Below, one piece after another: positions 36,291 through 48,179 of a DNA stretch of 64,000 nt (its first letter is position 1; every line of letters starts with the position of its first letter). Source of the DNA: Ampullaceana balthica (lineage: Eukaryota > Mollusca > Gastropoda > Lymnaeidae); assembly GCA_944989445.1 (NCBI GenBank), contig CALYLW010000044.1, forward strand, positions 1,841,501 to 1,905,500, read 5' to 3'. The notes beneath the pieces were generated by a model that had not been told where the DNA came from, searched no databases, and saw only the letters and a list, made by a program, of their open reading frames with translations. The position numbers and the translations under genes are program-made.

Positions 36291-36704
36291 TTAGCTGCAA
36301 CTAATGATCTACCAGAAGACAAAAGCCTTTATGAAAGATATTTTCCTTGGCGACCTCAACAAAGTCTAGCTTCTCGCCCCCCCCTTCTCTCGAGTTTTAA
36401 TTAAGATTCCCCCCCCCCATGTTGTGCTTCAGTTCTAAGCCCCCACATCGATAAGACTTTATTAATTCTCCCAATCAGGTAGCCAGCTATTGATAGTTCT
36501 ACTTGTTTTATTCCTGTCATTTTAAAACCAAAGCTTTCGATACCATTTTTATTTTATTTTTATTTTTGCTTTTATCAGCGGGACTTCTCCACGCCAGTAA
36601 CCCACCCAGGGGGAAACTACTCTGATTAATCATCAGCTGATAAATGCCAATGGGTTCCCTTTGCACCGGTCCGATTGCTGGCTTTCCCTGTGTTGTTCGT
36701 CCCG

Positions 36705-36915
36705 CAGCGCTCTCTCACTCACTCCTTCTGTCTCTCTCTCTCTGTCTCTATTTTTCTTTATTCTCTCTTTTTATCTCCTTACCCCTCTCTCTTTATTGTG
36801 CTCTCTCCCTCTATCACTCTCTCTCTCTCTATGTATCTCTTTATCTCCCTCTTTCTCTCTCTCTCTCTTTATCTCTCTCACTCTCCATCTTACTCTCCTT
36901 ATCACTCTAGCTCTT
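36705..36915. repeat. (TC)n-rich low-complexity tract
   Basis: CTCTCTCT with TTTAT interruptions. Ser/Leu-rich ORFs over it are artefacts. Confidence 0.9.
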
Positions 36916-37019
36916 TCAGCATACCTATCCTCCCTAATGTCAAGTGCGGATCTAAGAACGTTTATTATCCTTCATTTCCCCGATCATCCAGTTGCACCTA
37001 TTGACATTTCATATTTCTA

Positions 37020-37574
37020 GAGTCAATAATTGTTCTTCAAACTCTCCAACTCAAATTCTTGTTTTTATATTTTATTTCACGTGTAGTCGGGTAAGTATAT
37101 AACTTCGTGCTATTTCAGGGCTAATCGTTTATGTCCAATATTTTCCCCCGTGCTTTCATGATCTTTCCCGCTTTAAGGGAGATTCCCTTTTCTGTGCTGT
37201 TTTAGTGGGAATGACCTGAAATAATTCCCCACCGTGCTTTCAACATTGTACCGATCGCGACTTACGTAACCATTCTTATTTCAAAATTTCCTTTTATATA
37301 TTTTAAATTTGGCCTGTGTTAAATGCCTTCGTAAAAATATTAAAACCTCATGGATAACCTTTCTACCAGCTCTAAATTTATCATTTCTAATTTCATCTCC
37401 TACATTCTCGTAAACTCAGAAAAGGTTTTGCTGATCCGTAATTCCCATCTTGTTTATTTTAAAATAAATTAACGTTATTTTCTGGACAAGTCATCCACGA
37501 ATAACTCTTGGTACGTCAGCAATACCCAGAGCCATTTTAATTTGGCTCATCTGCCTACACTCCCTTTACACCCA
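37020..37574. other. Intronic, nothing recognised
   Basis: AT-rich unique-looking DNA between the TC tract and the next array. Confidence 0.4.
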
Positions 37575-38065
37575 CTTTATAGTCCCCGACCTTTCTACGA
37601 CATCCTTCACCCTAACCCGTAACTTTCTACCACATACCTCACCCTCCTCCCGTAACTTTCTACCACATACCTCACCCTCCTCCCGTAACTTTCTACCACA
37701 TACCTCACCCTCCTCCAGTAACTTTCTACCACATACCTCACCATCCTCCCGTAACTTTCTACCACATACCTCACCCTCGTCCCGTAAGATTGTACCACAG
37801 TATTCATATTCTTCCCGTAAGTTTCTACTACATCGATGACCATCCTCCTCCATTAATACTGTACCATAGTCCTCACCCTCCTCCCGTTACTTCTACCACA
37901 TCCCTCACCACCTTCCCCCATTAATACTGTACCATAGTCCTTATCTTCTTCCCGGTACTTCTGCCACATCCCTCACCATCCTCCTCCATTAATACTGTAC
38001 TATAGTCCTTATCTTCCTCCCGTTACTTCTGCCACATCCCTCACCATGCTCCTCTCGTAATTTTC
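37575..38065. repeat. 33-bp minisatellite and diverged longer units
   Basis: Left part: CTTTCTACCACATACCTCAC then CCTCCTCCCGTAA, 33 bp, about 6-7 copies. Right part: about 65-bp units alternating ATTAATACTGTACCATAGTC with TTACTTCTGCCACATCCCTC. Confidence 0.9.
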
Positions 38066-38880
38066 TGCCTCAATTCTCGTTTTCCTCTTCGCTCAACCTG
38101 TGCCATGTTTCTGCCCAACAGACGTCAAGAAAGTAATGTTGATTAATACCAAGTTGGACGAGATCCTCCCTTGTAGTGACATAAGCAGCTTATTACGGGT
38201 CCTTCCACCACGAGGCAATCAGACGAACACGAGGAGGAAACGATGGAGTATGTCCTTAAGATGGTGATGGGGTTGGGGAGGGGCGTGAGGCAGGAGGATA
38301 TTTGCAGGTAGGTAAACAACATTGATTTGTTAGAGACGTTTAACCATCTTAGAAACAAACCATTGAATGAAAGAAAGCAGATTCCATTTTTCAAGGTTGC
38401 GTCGTGCAATTCGCTATGGCTTGTACATAACTCAGAACATTGTATAATATAGACATAAGTGGTGCACTCCTTTATTTAGATGTTAAGTTTCGCATGAAGC
38501 CTGCAGAAGGTAGTCGATCGTCTCGTTAACTATTTAAAGACATTCGTCAAGTAAACACAGTCTATCCAACACTCAAAATCTAACATATGAATGCGTTCAT
38601 GGTTCATGAAAATGTCGAGTCTGACAATTTCTCATGATGACATCATTGTCATCTCCTTTAAAACACCATTTTATTTAACAAACTTCAAATTTTATGACTT
38701 GGATGCATAAATATGAAATTATAAAAAATTAACATATAAATGAGATTATTATAAAATATTTATAAATATATTTTTTTAAAGTAATGATTACTGTACCAAT
38801 ATCATACAATATTAGACTAGTGTCATCATATTTCCTTGTAATATTCTCAAACGGACTCTGAAAATTAAGAATACATTTTC
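38066..38880. other. Intronic, nothing recognised
   Basis: No array, element end or ORF with family resemblance. Confidence 0.35.
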
Positions 38881-38881
38881 T

Positions 38882-40243
38882 CGATGGTGTCCCGTGTGAA
38901 GGTGTGCAGTGTTAAGGTGTCCCGTGTGAAGGTGTGCCGAGTGAAGGTGTCCCGTGTGAAGGTGTGCAGTGTTAAGGTGTCCCATGTGAAGGTGTGCCGA
39001 GTGAAGGTGTCCCGTGTGAAGGTGTGCAGTGTGAAGGTGTGCAGTGTGAACGTGTCCCGTTTGAAGGTGTCCAGCGTTAAGGTGTCCCGTGTGAAGGTGT
39101 CCCGTGTGAAGGTGTTCCGTGTAAAGGTGTCCCGTGTGAAGGTGTGCAGTGTGAATCTATCCCGTGTGAAGGTGTCTCGTGTGAAAGTGTGAATTGTGAA
39201 GGTGTCCCGTGTGAAGGTATGCAGTGTAAAGGTGTCCCGTGTGAAGGTGTCCCGTGTTAAGGTGTCCCTTGTGAAGGTGTCCCGTATGAAGGTGTGCAGT
39301 GTGAAGGTGTCCCGTGTGAAGGTGCCCCATGTTAAGGTGTCCCGTGTGAAGGTGTCCTGTGTGAAGGTGTCCCGTGTGAAGGTGTCCCGTGTTAAGGTGT
39401 CCCTTGTTAAGGTGTCCCGTATGAAGGTGTGCAGTGTGAAGGTGTGCAGTGTGAAGGTGTCCCATGTTAAGGTGTCCCGTGTTAAGGTGTGCAGTGTGAA
39501 GGTGTCCCGTGTTAAGTTGTCCCATGTGAAGGTGTCCCATGTTAAGGTGTCCCGTTTGAAGGTGTCCCGTGTTAAGGTGTCCCGTGTGAAGGTGTGCAGT
39601 GTGAAGGTGTCACGTGTGAAGGTGTGCAATGTGAAGGTGTCCCGTGTGAAGGTGTCCCGTGTGAAGGTGTCCCATGTTAAGGTGTCCCGTGTGAAGGTGT
39701 CCCATGTTAAGGTGTCTCGTGTGAAGGTGTCCCGTGTTAAGGTGTGCAGTGTGAAGTTGTCCCACGTGAAGGTGTGCAGTGTTAAGGTGTCCCGTGTTAA
39801 GTTGTCCCGTGTGAAAGTGTCCCATGTTAAGGTGTCCTGTTTGAAGGTGTCCCGTGTTAAGGTATCGTGTATGAAGGTGTGCAGTGTGAAGTTGTCCCAC
39901 GTGAAGGTGTGCAGTTTTAAGGTGTCCCGTGTTAAGTTGTCCCGTGTGAAAATGTCCCATGTTAAGGTGTCCCGTTTGAAAGTGTCCCGTGTTAAGGTGT
40001 CCCGTATGAAGGTGTGCAGTGTGAAGGTGTCCCGTGTGAAGGTGTGAAGAGTGAAGGCGTCCCGTGTGAAGGTGTCTCGTGTGAAAGTATCCAGTGCGAG
40101 AGTGTCCCGTGTTAAGGTGTCCCGAGTGAAGGTGTCCCGTGTGAAGGTGTGTTGTGTGAAGGTGTGCAGTGTGAAGGTGCCCCGTGTGAAGGTGTCCTGT
40201 GTGAAGGTGTGCAGTGTGAAAGTGTCACGTGTGAAGGTGTGCC
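38882..40243. repeat. 15-bp satellite, about 90 copies
   Basis: Unit GTGTGAAGGTGTCCC with GTTAAG, TGCAGT and CCATGT variants. The 15-bp period leaves long Thr/Phe/Asp-His-rich and Val/Ser/Lys-rich frames open; none is a supported gene. Confidence 0.97.
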
Positions 40244-40509
40244 AGGTACCTGTCCCATTGTTGGCATCAATCTGAAGTAAAGATGATTCGAGAAATCCTC
40301 TCAAGGAATAATTTTCCTTTAATTTATATCTCAGTCTCCTGCAATACGTAAATTGACGTCAATTTGTCGACGACCTCATTTGCCATGTTTGCGATTTGAT
40401 GTTTACAATTATCTTCTATTTCAAAATTTAAAAGTCTCGAATTATTCTTCCCCTTTTGGTTGAGTTCGTTTGACAATCGTCTGAACTTTGAAGTGTGCTA
40501 TTGTTTTCC

Positions 40510-40908
40510 GGTGACCCGTCAAAAGGGCGCCGGTCAAAATGGCCCCGACAAAACGGCCCAACTTAACGGCCCCAGTCAAAACGGCTCCAGAAAATTAACA
40601 TTTTTCAACAAAAACTTTATTATTTTTTTTCATTATAAGCTTTTTTCAACTTTTTCGACCTTAAATAAAGTGGTAAAATTGTAAAATTATGTCTTGTGAT
40701 GGTATATATTGTTTCTTGTCAACAAATAGCCGCGATTGGTACCATTTTGCGTAAAGGCTGTTCAATTCAATATTGTGATGTCATTATTATTGTTTATTAT
40801 TAGCAAAACCTGACACTAAATAGGTGAGTCAAGATACGAATGTAATATTTGATTGGACATTTTACTTTTAGTCCATCTATTAGTCCGTGGCCGTTTTGTC
40901 GGTGAACC
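40510..40908. mobile_element. 399-bp MITE with GACAAAACGGCC ends, copy A
   Basis: Flanked by perfect ATTGTTTTCC copies (40500-40509 and 40909-40918). The left end reads GGTGACCCGTCAAAAGGGC; the right end, read on the minus strand, is TGGTTCACCGACAAAACGGC, an imperfect inverted repeat. Several GACAAAACGGCCC-like words cluster at the left end. The duplication is 8-10 bp depending on where the end is set, which allows hAT or Mutator-like origin. Homologous to 21754-22170. Confidence 0.8.
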
Positions 40909-40919
40909 ATTGTTTTCCT

Positions 40920-41700
40920 CGTGCGTCGTTCATCAAACTCAAACACATTGACACATAGAAAGTATATTAGGCACATTATTTTTTTTTAAATTTTTGACTC
41001 AATTGTATTTTATGCGTGGTAGTTATTGGGGGTTTTTTTCAATAAAAAATTGGTTATTTTTACTTTTGTCAAACAATGGAAAATCTTTTTAAAAACAAAA
41101 CAATTTTCTATTGAGAATAAAGCTACAAGAAAGAAACATTTTTCTAGTTTAAATCTTCAAAAATAATGCGCAAAAATTTTAGTGCAGAAATTTTTTGATA
41201 AATTATTTTTTAAAATTCATATTTATTAACTTTCGTTCACAGCAAATTGAAGTCGTGGGTCTACATATAGTGCCCGTCTTGGTTATACGGTTCTTTCATA
41301 ATAAAATTGGATTCATCAATGCTCGCGTTATATTAGACTTTTTAGGGCGTCCCTATATAAAATATGTTGCGTTTTTATTTTTTATATATATTTAAATATA
41401 GTTTTATACAACTTCAAGGTGATCCCAGTCAAATCTTATGCAGCACAAAAAGATATTTCTAATACTTTGAATATTACCAGATTTTACTCACGGTAAAAAC
41501 AGAAATACATTTTGAGGACTATTCTCACCCACTTTTCAGCGCAATGAAATGAATGAAAAAAATTTGCTCCCCTTGCTAACAAGTCAAAGCCTGAAGATGA
41601 TCCCGATTGATCCGTTATTACCGCCCCTGGCTATTTGCCGTGCTAAGCTCATGATAGGGGTTCAGGGTTGATGAGAAAATCACCAGGGAAAAAAGTTGGA
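40920..41700. other. Intronic, nothing recognised
   Basis: AT-rich; no supported ORF, array or element. Confidence 0.4.
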
Positions 41701-41714
41701 AGACAGCAGGCTGT

Positions 41715-42024
41715 GGGCTCTATAGGATTGTCTTTCTTTGTAGAATACAACAGGATGTGCTCCATAGGATTGTCTTTCTTTGTAGAATACAGCAGGATGT
41801 GCTCCATAGGATTGTCTTTCTTTGTAGAAAACAACAGGATGTGCTCCATAGGATTGTCTTTCTTTGTAGAAGACAACAGGATGTGCTCTATAGGATTGTC
41901 TTTCTTTGTAGAATACAGCAGGCTGTGCTCCATAGGATGGTCTTTCTTTGTAGAAGACAACAGGATGTGCTCCATAGGATTGTCTTTCTTTGTAGAAGAC
42001 AACAGGATGTGCTCCATAGGATTG
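41715..42024. repeat. 42-bp minisatellite, left part
   Basis: Unit contains ATAGGATTGTCTTTCTTTGT then AGAAGACAACAGGATGTGCT. About 7 copies before the SINE; resumes at 42303. Confidence 0.95.
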
Positions 42025-42304
42025 CGCGGTGGTCGAATGGCAGCGCGCTCGACTGGCGTACCGATAGTCACGAGTTCGAATCCATTAGAAGGCAAGGATT
42101 TGTTCCCGGGGCCCAGGGCGTCCCTGAGTCACCCAGCTCCGAATGGGTACCTAACACTAGTTAGGCGGCTGGGTAATGCGTGGAACTCTCATAGCCGTGG
42201 CCTGTGAACGCTGCATCACTTGCCAACAGATCATCCGTCATGGTCTGTTGACGCAATTATCTTCTGCATAGAAGGAGCGTCTGTATAGATAAGATAAGAT
42301 AAGA
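42024..42304 (+). mobile_element. tRNA-headed SINE with LINE-like 3' tail
   Basis: Head: GTGGTCGAATGGC (about 42030-42042) resembles a Pol III A box and GAGTTCGAATCC (42072-42083) a B box, at tRNA-like spacing. The middle has CCCTGAGTCACCCAGCTCCG then AATGGGTACCTAACACTAG (about 42122-42160), which I take for a Nin-type conserved SINE domain from memory. The tail (42250-42304) is a GACGC...GCGTC hairpin plus GATAA repeats, nearly identical to the tail of the LINE at 8554-8607. It interrupts the 42-bp array at GGATTG|TCTTTC, with a duplication of about 4-5 bp (GATTG). Confidence 0.85.
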
Positions 42305-42437
42305 TTGTCTTTCTTTGTAGAAGACAGCAGCCTGTGCTCCATAGGATTGTCTTTCTTTGTAGAAGACAGCAGGCTGTGCTCCTTAGGATTGTCTTTCTTT
42401 GTAGAAGACAGCAGGTTGTGCTCTGTAAGATTGCTTC
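42303..42437. repeat. 42-bp minisatellite, right part
   Basis: About three further units of the array at 41715-42024, with CAGCAGGCTGTGCTCC variants. Confidence 0.93.
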
Positions 42438-42609
42438 ATGAAAATGAAGCTTATATTTTGTGAACTTGATGCTTATAGTTTATGAACTTGATGTTCATAT
42501 GTTTCCTTTAAATTTTCTGATATTGTTTAACATGATGACCCCATTAGGTACACATGACCTATAAACACTTTCCACTGTTTTGACCTACTCAAGTTAACTC
42601 TAAACTCAC

Positions 42610-42696
42610 CAAACACGTAGAATCCCGACTGCCAGCCCAGGTATCTGGTCAAGATTCCACTGAGTGGCATCCCAAGGACGGCACCGGCATATGACC
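42610..42696 (-). CDS. VGLUT (SLC17) exon, TM5 region
   Basis: 87-nt exon on the minus strand encoding [15 protein letters not shown], then [13 protein letters not shown], matching the TM5-loop-TM6 start of VGLUTs. The acceptor is TTTCAG just above 42696 and the donor is GTGAGT at 42609. It begins with two bases and ends with one base of a split codon (phase 1 to phase 1), joining both neighbours without a frame break. The upstream intron (42697-54651, about 12 kb) holds the I-type LINE, a hAT element and several arrays. The downstream intron (31570-42609, about 11 kb) holds a SINE, a MITE and arrays. Confidence 0.9.
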
Positions 42697-43059
42697 CTGA
42701 AAGGAAAACAATGGAAACTTGGTCATCGGCCTTGACCTTTAAATCACACTAGAAACCTATTATGGAAACAAGCAGTATATTATACTAAACTATATAATGA
42801 ATTATACTCTTTTTAGACAAATGTATGGGGTATAATATTGCAAGCGTTTTAATAGATGTGTTACTAATTTAATTCATATAATTACATATCAATGCAAAGC
42901 TTGCGAGTTTGGAACAATTTCAAGACCGAAGCAATGTCTTAGCATACAACATATCTCTAAAATAGTCGTACCATCTAAGAAAATAGCCTCCTTGAATCAA
43001 TTAGTTGTCCCCCAAAAATGTGGAAATGCCATAAAATGTTGTCACCCCAAATATTTTCG

Positions 43060-43345
43060 ACATCCTAAACATTTTAGCCATCCGAAACATTTTAGCCATC
43101 CGAAACATTTTAGCCATCCTAATTATTTTAGCCATCAGAAACAGTTTAGCCATCTGAGACAGTTAAGCCATCCAAAACAGTTTAGCCATCCAAAACATTT
43201 TAGCCATGCCAAACATTTTAGCCATCTCAGACAGTTTAGCAATCCCAAACAGTTTAGCCATCCGAAATATTTTAGCCACCCAAAACAGTTTAGCCATCTG
43301 AGACAGTTTAGCCATCTGAGACAGTTTAGCCATCCCAAACATTGT
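43060..43345. repeat. 18-bp minisatellite, about 16 copies
   Basis: Unit TTTAGCCATCCGAAACAT with CAGACAG and CCAAACAG variants. The 18-bp period keeps a His/Phe/Ser-rich frame open. Confidence 0.93.
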
Positions 43346-43486
43346 AACTATTTCTCAGCACATGTATTACTTGGATCTCAACTAATACAACAAGATGTCA
43401 AACGTTTCTGGAATCACGTTTGAAAAAAATAATTTTAAAAAAATCACAATCCTATCGCCTATGCCGCATTGCCAGATTTTTGTCAC

Positions 43487-43612
43487 TTCATCTTATCCCA
43501 CGTTGAGTGCCGCATTGCCACTCCAGATATTTTTCACTTGATCTTATCCCACGTTGAGTGCCGCATTGCCACTCCAGATATTTTTCACTTGATCTTATCC
43601 CACGTTGAGTCC
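43487..43612. repeat. ~54-bp repeat, 2.5 copies
   Basis: Unit contains TTGATCTTATCCCACGTTGA, GTGCCGCATTGCC and ACTCCAGATATTTTTCAC. Confidence 0.9.
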
Positions 43613-44307
43613 GTGTCAGATATAATCCACTGAGATTTCTCTTGATTCCCTTTCCCCCCTTGTGAACTTTTTTTTTCTCCCGAGACTCTATTTGCATGGA
43701 CTGGCACTTTCTGCCCGTGAAAGGATTTTAACGACGCAGTAATTGCCATATACCGGAAACTCAACAACATGACATATCATTTGAGTGTTCAGTCGGAGGA
43801 ACAGGAGACGCTTTATTCAAATTACACAAGTGCTGTGGCTTCCGGTTTTTACTTTTTTTTAAGGGTATTTTTTTTGGGGGGAGGGCACATAAGACAGGGC
43901 CTCATTCCGTTTCCACGCTTTTCTCGATCAAGTCCAGAGAGAAGAACGAATAGAAATGAAATGAACGGTTTAAGCATTTGACACAGGCACTTAATGACAT
44001 AATTGCATCACACAATATAGCCTCAACAGCTCAGTTCCTCCAGCAACTGATATTACCGATCTCTATTTAACTTATTTTTGTATTACAAAGCAGTGTCTAC
44101 GAAAATTTTTGGGCGGTCACTTAAAATTCTACAGAAATGGTGAATAAACTGGTCTCCAGTTCCTTAACGGGAATTAATTTTTTTCATTTCAACACAATTT
44201 TATTTCTAGATAAAATCATTGAAATAAGTAAATTTGTGCCCGAAAATATTGTTTGTGGTAAAATTGAATTTTTGAAAGTAGTGATGTATTTTACATTTTG
44301 AAAATAA
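43613..44307. other. Intronic, nothing recognised
   Basis: Homopolymer-containing AT-rich DNA with no supported feature. Confidence 0.35.
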
Positions 44308-44308
44308 A

Positions 44309-44775
44309 ATATCATACGATAGCCGCTCCAAACACCCACCATTATCATACGATAGCCGCTCCAAACACCCACCATTATCATACGATAGCCGCTCCAAACA
44401 GCCACCATTATCATACGATAGCCGCTCCAAACACCCACCATTATTATACGATAGCCGCTCCAAACACCCACCATTATCATACGATAGCCGCTCCAAACAC
44501 CCACCATTATCATACGATAGCCGCTCCAAACACCCACCATTATCATACGATAGCCGCTCCAAACACCCACCATTATCATACGATAGCCGCTCCAAACACC
44601 CACCATTATCATACGATAGCCGCTCCAAACACCCACCATTATCATACGATAGCCGCTCCAAACACCCACCATTATCATACGATAGCCGCTCCAAACACCC
44701 ACCATTATCATACGATAGCCGCTCCAAACACCCACCATTATCATACGATAGCCGCTCCAAACACCCACTATTATT
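44309..44775. repeat. 33-bp satellite, 14 copies
   Basis: Unit contains ATCATACGATAGCCGCTCCA then AACACCCACCATT. Nearly identical copies; three long ORFs result from the 33-bp period. Confidence 0.97.
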
Positions 44776-44956
44776 TACACATACACGCTCGTTTCTTAAT
44801 CCCATTATTTTAGATATGAACAAAGAGAAGATAATATTTGTAGCAGACCGAATTCGCTCCAAGTAACTTCTCAAAATATCTCGTAGAACTCAAGGCACAT
44901 GTTACCAACATAAATTCTATTTTTATGCTAGTCACATATGAAAACGATTTCTTTTT

Positions 44957-45955
44957 TAAATCCTTTATATTAACTCGTGGTGTCTGCGGCCGACCGACCT
45001 TGCTTGCTTGCTTGTCGCCAAAACTTTTGATCGATTTTTAACCCACTTGCTCGCAAGATAGCGAGCTGAAATTTTGCAGGCAGTTTCGTACCAATGATAA
45101 AAACAATGTATCAAAATTTCAGATCGATCGCATGTACCGTAATTAAATTATTGATTTTTTAGATTATTTTATTTATTCCTATGTATCATGCTATTTTTTG
45201 AGATAGAGCGTCGCGGTGCGTATTATATTGAACAACCTTTCTGTCGCGCAATAAGGTGCGTATTTTACTGACAACACTTTTTATAAACCTATTCCTGATC
45301 GGTGCGCATTATATTAAACACGTTTTACGACACAACTGCAATTTTGTATTTTTGGATGGTCTTGCGCTGCGTGTTATAATGAACATTCTTTTAGTTACGT
45401 CTCATACGTAAAGGATTTATAGTCAAAAACTTGGTTTTTTACGTGTTTTTCTTATTAAATCCTTTATATTAACTCGTGGTGTCTGCGGCCGACAGACCTT
45501 GCTTGCTTGCTTGTCGCCAAAACTTTTGATCGATTTTTAACCCACTTGCTCGCAAGATAGCGAGCTGAAATTTTGCAGGCAGTTTCGTACCGATGATAAA
45601 AACAATGTATCAAATTTTCAGATCGATCGCATGTACCGTAATTAAATTATTGATTTTTTAGATTATTTTATTTATTCCTATGTATCATGCTATTTTTTGT
45701 GATAGAGCGTCGCGGTGCGTATTATATTGAACAACCTTTCTGTCGCGCAATAAGGTGCGTATTTTATTGACAGCTCTTTTTATAAACATATTCCTGATCG
45801 GTGCGCATTATATTAAACATGTTTTACGACACAAGTGCAATTTTGTATTTCTGGATGGTCTGGCGCTGCGTATTATAATGAACATTCTTTTAATTACTTC
45901 TCGTACATAAAGGATTTATAGTCAAAAACTTGGTTTTTTACGGGTTTTTCTTATT
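44957..45955. repeat. 499-bp tandem duplication
   Basis: Two adjacent copies (44957-45455 and 45456-45954) differing by about 3-4% by eye. They begin AAATCCTTTATATTAACTCG and end with CAAAAACTTGGTTTTTTACG. Non-coding. A diverged third member lies at 49488-49720. Confidence 0.95.
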
Positions 45956-46140
45956 TCATAAGCAAAGTAATCACTTCAGCCGAGAAGAAATATTGCTTTA
46001 TTCACAAATTTTATACGATTACTGAGAAATAGGACATTGCATGCGCCTAGAAGTTACATCAGGTTTAATGATGCAAAGTTCAATAGAAGAATATCATTCG
46101 AGTTTCTAAGATAAAATAAATATTCCCTTGGGGTTATGAC

Positions 46141-48139
46141 CAATGTTCCCTCTAAGGTCTGCCGGTTGTTGTGCAAAATAAAACAGTGTACCATTTGTTG
46201 TGATCAAAAATTTTTACATCCCACAAAAATACATGCATCAATTGGACCGATATACTTTATGTGACAAATTTTTTATCAAAATAATATAGTAGATTATAAT
46301 TAAATAAACAAGAGTTAGAAATGTATATTTCTGTTCAGCGGTATTTATCATGTATAAAGCAACCAAATGCCAACATACCCATATGCTGTTAATCTATTCT
46401 GGGGGCACTCTGGCGTCTGTCTTTCAACGAGATCCATCTTTTATAGACTTCGTCAAGGTTGATCTGATGTCCATCATTCTGACAAGATTTAAGCCTCATA
46501 AGCAAGTCTAAATATTCCAACATATTTTTAGATTCTACTTTTATAGAATTCATTAGGCTGAATCCACGTTCACAATCAGCCCTCCATGAAAGAAATGTAG
46601 CACACATATCCAACAGCTGAATTATTCCTCCGTCATGACAAACTGAATCATCTCGTCGAAAGTCTGCATCAACCCATATTTTATTTTTTATGCAAGCACA
46701 AATCTTAAATTACGATACTAATGATCCACAAGTTTCGTCAAAATGTCTTCATGGTTTTAAAGAATGACTTGTATTTAGAAACTAGCGCACCAAGTTCTGC
46801 TTGTCCAAAATTAAAATTTGACGTGTCGACTAACGCTTAAAACTCAAATATTCGCCATAGCATCAAGTCACTTTGAAGAAAACGAGAGTCCAAGTGCAAA
46901 CAAAGACATTCAACGAATTTGAGGATGGGACTCATGTTTTCATTCTTACAGCCTGAAAGCATTTTAGCAACCTCTGCAGAACAATTAACACTTTCACCAA
47001 GGTGCTGTCCTCTTAGGTTATTGACCCTTCCTTTCACAAACTGGTATGCCTCGATAGTAGTTATATTTTTCCTTTGTAACAGCTTGCTTAATTCGGCAAG
47101 TTCTATAACTATTTCATCAATGACACTAAGAACAGTTCGAAAGTGTGGGCCTCTGAGCTTCTTTAAACAATATTCATTGACTGGGTCAATTATACAAGCG
47201 CACCTCCTCTTTACAGTATTCAGTCAGTACTTGTACGTTTCTCAACAATGCTTGTAAAGCAAAGTGCCGTGAAAGTCATCTGACCTCAGTGTCGTCTAAA
47301 TAAATCCTGCTCCAGGTGTCCAAGGCAAACTGAGTTGTTATTTCAAACCCTCCTTTCACCACACTGTCTCTCCCAAAACAAATACCATTGTTTTGATTAC
47401 AAACAATAATCAGTTGGAAGCGTTACTTGAATGTTTTTCTTTTGTCAAGTACATATAATAGTAGATTGTGAGGCTCACACTTTAGGCCTTATACCATACT
47501 ATACCCTGTGCCAATGTTACTATAGGACACTATGGAATGTCTAGGAAAAGTGCGCAAAGTTTTTTACAAATTTCATACTTTGCCTGAAACCATCATTGCC
47601 TAGGCATTCTGTAGAATGCCATATTTCACACATGCCTGGAACATATATATACGTCGTATGTTCGTAAATCATTTTTATTAAACATTAATTTTAATTAAAA
47701 CATCACCCCGTCTTGTTCGTTACATCAAAGTCTTTGTTGTAAGTAGTCCGTGAGTGATATCAAAGTCTTTGTTCTGCTTCAAGGCTAGTCACCAATGTCA
47801 ATCATTTTTATTTTTTTAAGGGAGTGTTTGATATTTTTTCCTGTATTAGCGTTAGACGAATGAGTTGAATGATGTTGTTAAAGTCTGTTTACTGTGTGTG
47901 AGAAATGGAAGATACATTCTTGATGTTTAAACTTGTTTTCTTAATAGAATTGTAACACAAGCTGCGACTGAGTCCCAGGTAGAATAAGAAATAAATTCGC
48001 TACTAAATTTTCGGGCAAAGGCGCAGAAATTCTATTTTTTTCCCTATCGAAATTTGCTGCGCAGTAACTCAAACCTTCTGCGCGACATGTGCCATATAGC
48101 TGCGCGGCCGCGCAGCTGCGCAGCATAAAGGGAACATTG
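46141..48139 (-). mobile_element. 2-kb hAT transposon with intact ends
   Basis: Left end CAATGTTCCCTCTAAGGTCT; the right end on the minus strand is CAATGTTCCCTTTATGCTGC. Flanks GTTATGAC (46133-46140) and GTTAAGAC (48140-48147) match at 7 of 8, the hAT duplication length. The CAATGTTCCCT terminus is a known hAT end in other animals. The interior holds remains of the transposase on the minus strand. The right subterminal region is rich in GCGCAGC words (48060-48125). Confidence 0.9.
46389..47290 (-). pseudogene. hAT transposase C-terminal part, decayed
   Basis: Minus strand. The C-terminal block WRADCERGFSLMNSIKVESK then LEYLDLLMRLKS (about 46590-46490) is the hAT dimerisation domain (ADCERGFS...N.IK signature), followed by VNLDEV-like NLDEVYKRWISLKDRR and a stop at 46389. 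Upstream pieces include HLDSRFLQSD (about 46890-46860) and GRVNNLRGQHLGESVN (about 47030-46985). Stops and frameshifts separate the pieces. The DDE-type N-terminal half is not recognisable. Confidence 0.8.
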
Positions 48140-48179
48140 GTTAAGACACCTTGTTACGGAGAGTGGTAGTTGTGTGTTG

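Noticed and set aside
38865..40304. 479-codon Thr/Asp/Phe repeat ORF and its plus-strand counterparts
   Set aside because: Product of the 15-bp satellite. The first codons outside the array did not match any exon needed by the VGLUT gene.
42024..42100. Functional tRNA gene
   Set aside because: Pol III box motifs are present but no cloverleaf could be drawn, and it continues into a SINE body and tail.
44184..44874. Three ORFs across the 33-bp array
   Set aside because: The 33-bp period with no stops; all frames are equally open, so there is no evidence of coding.
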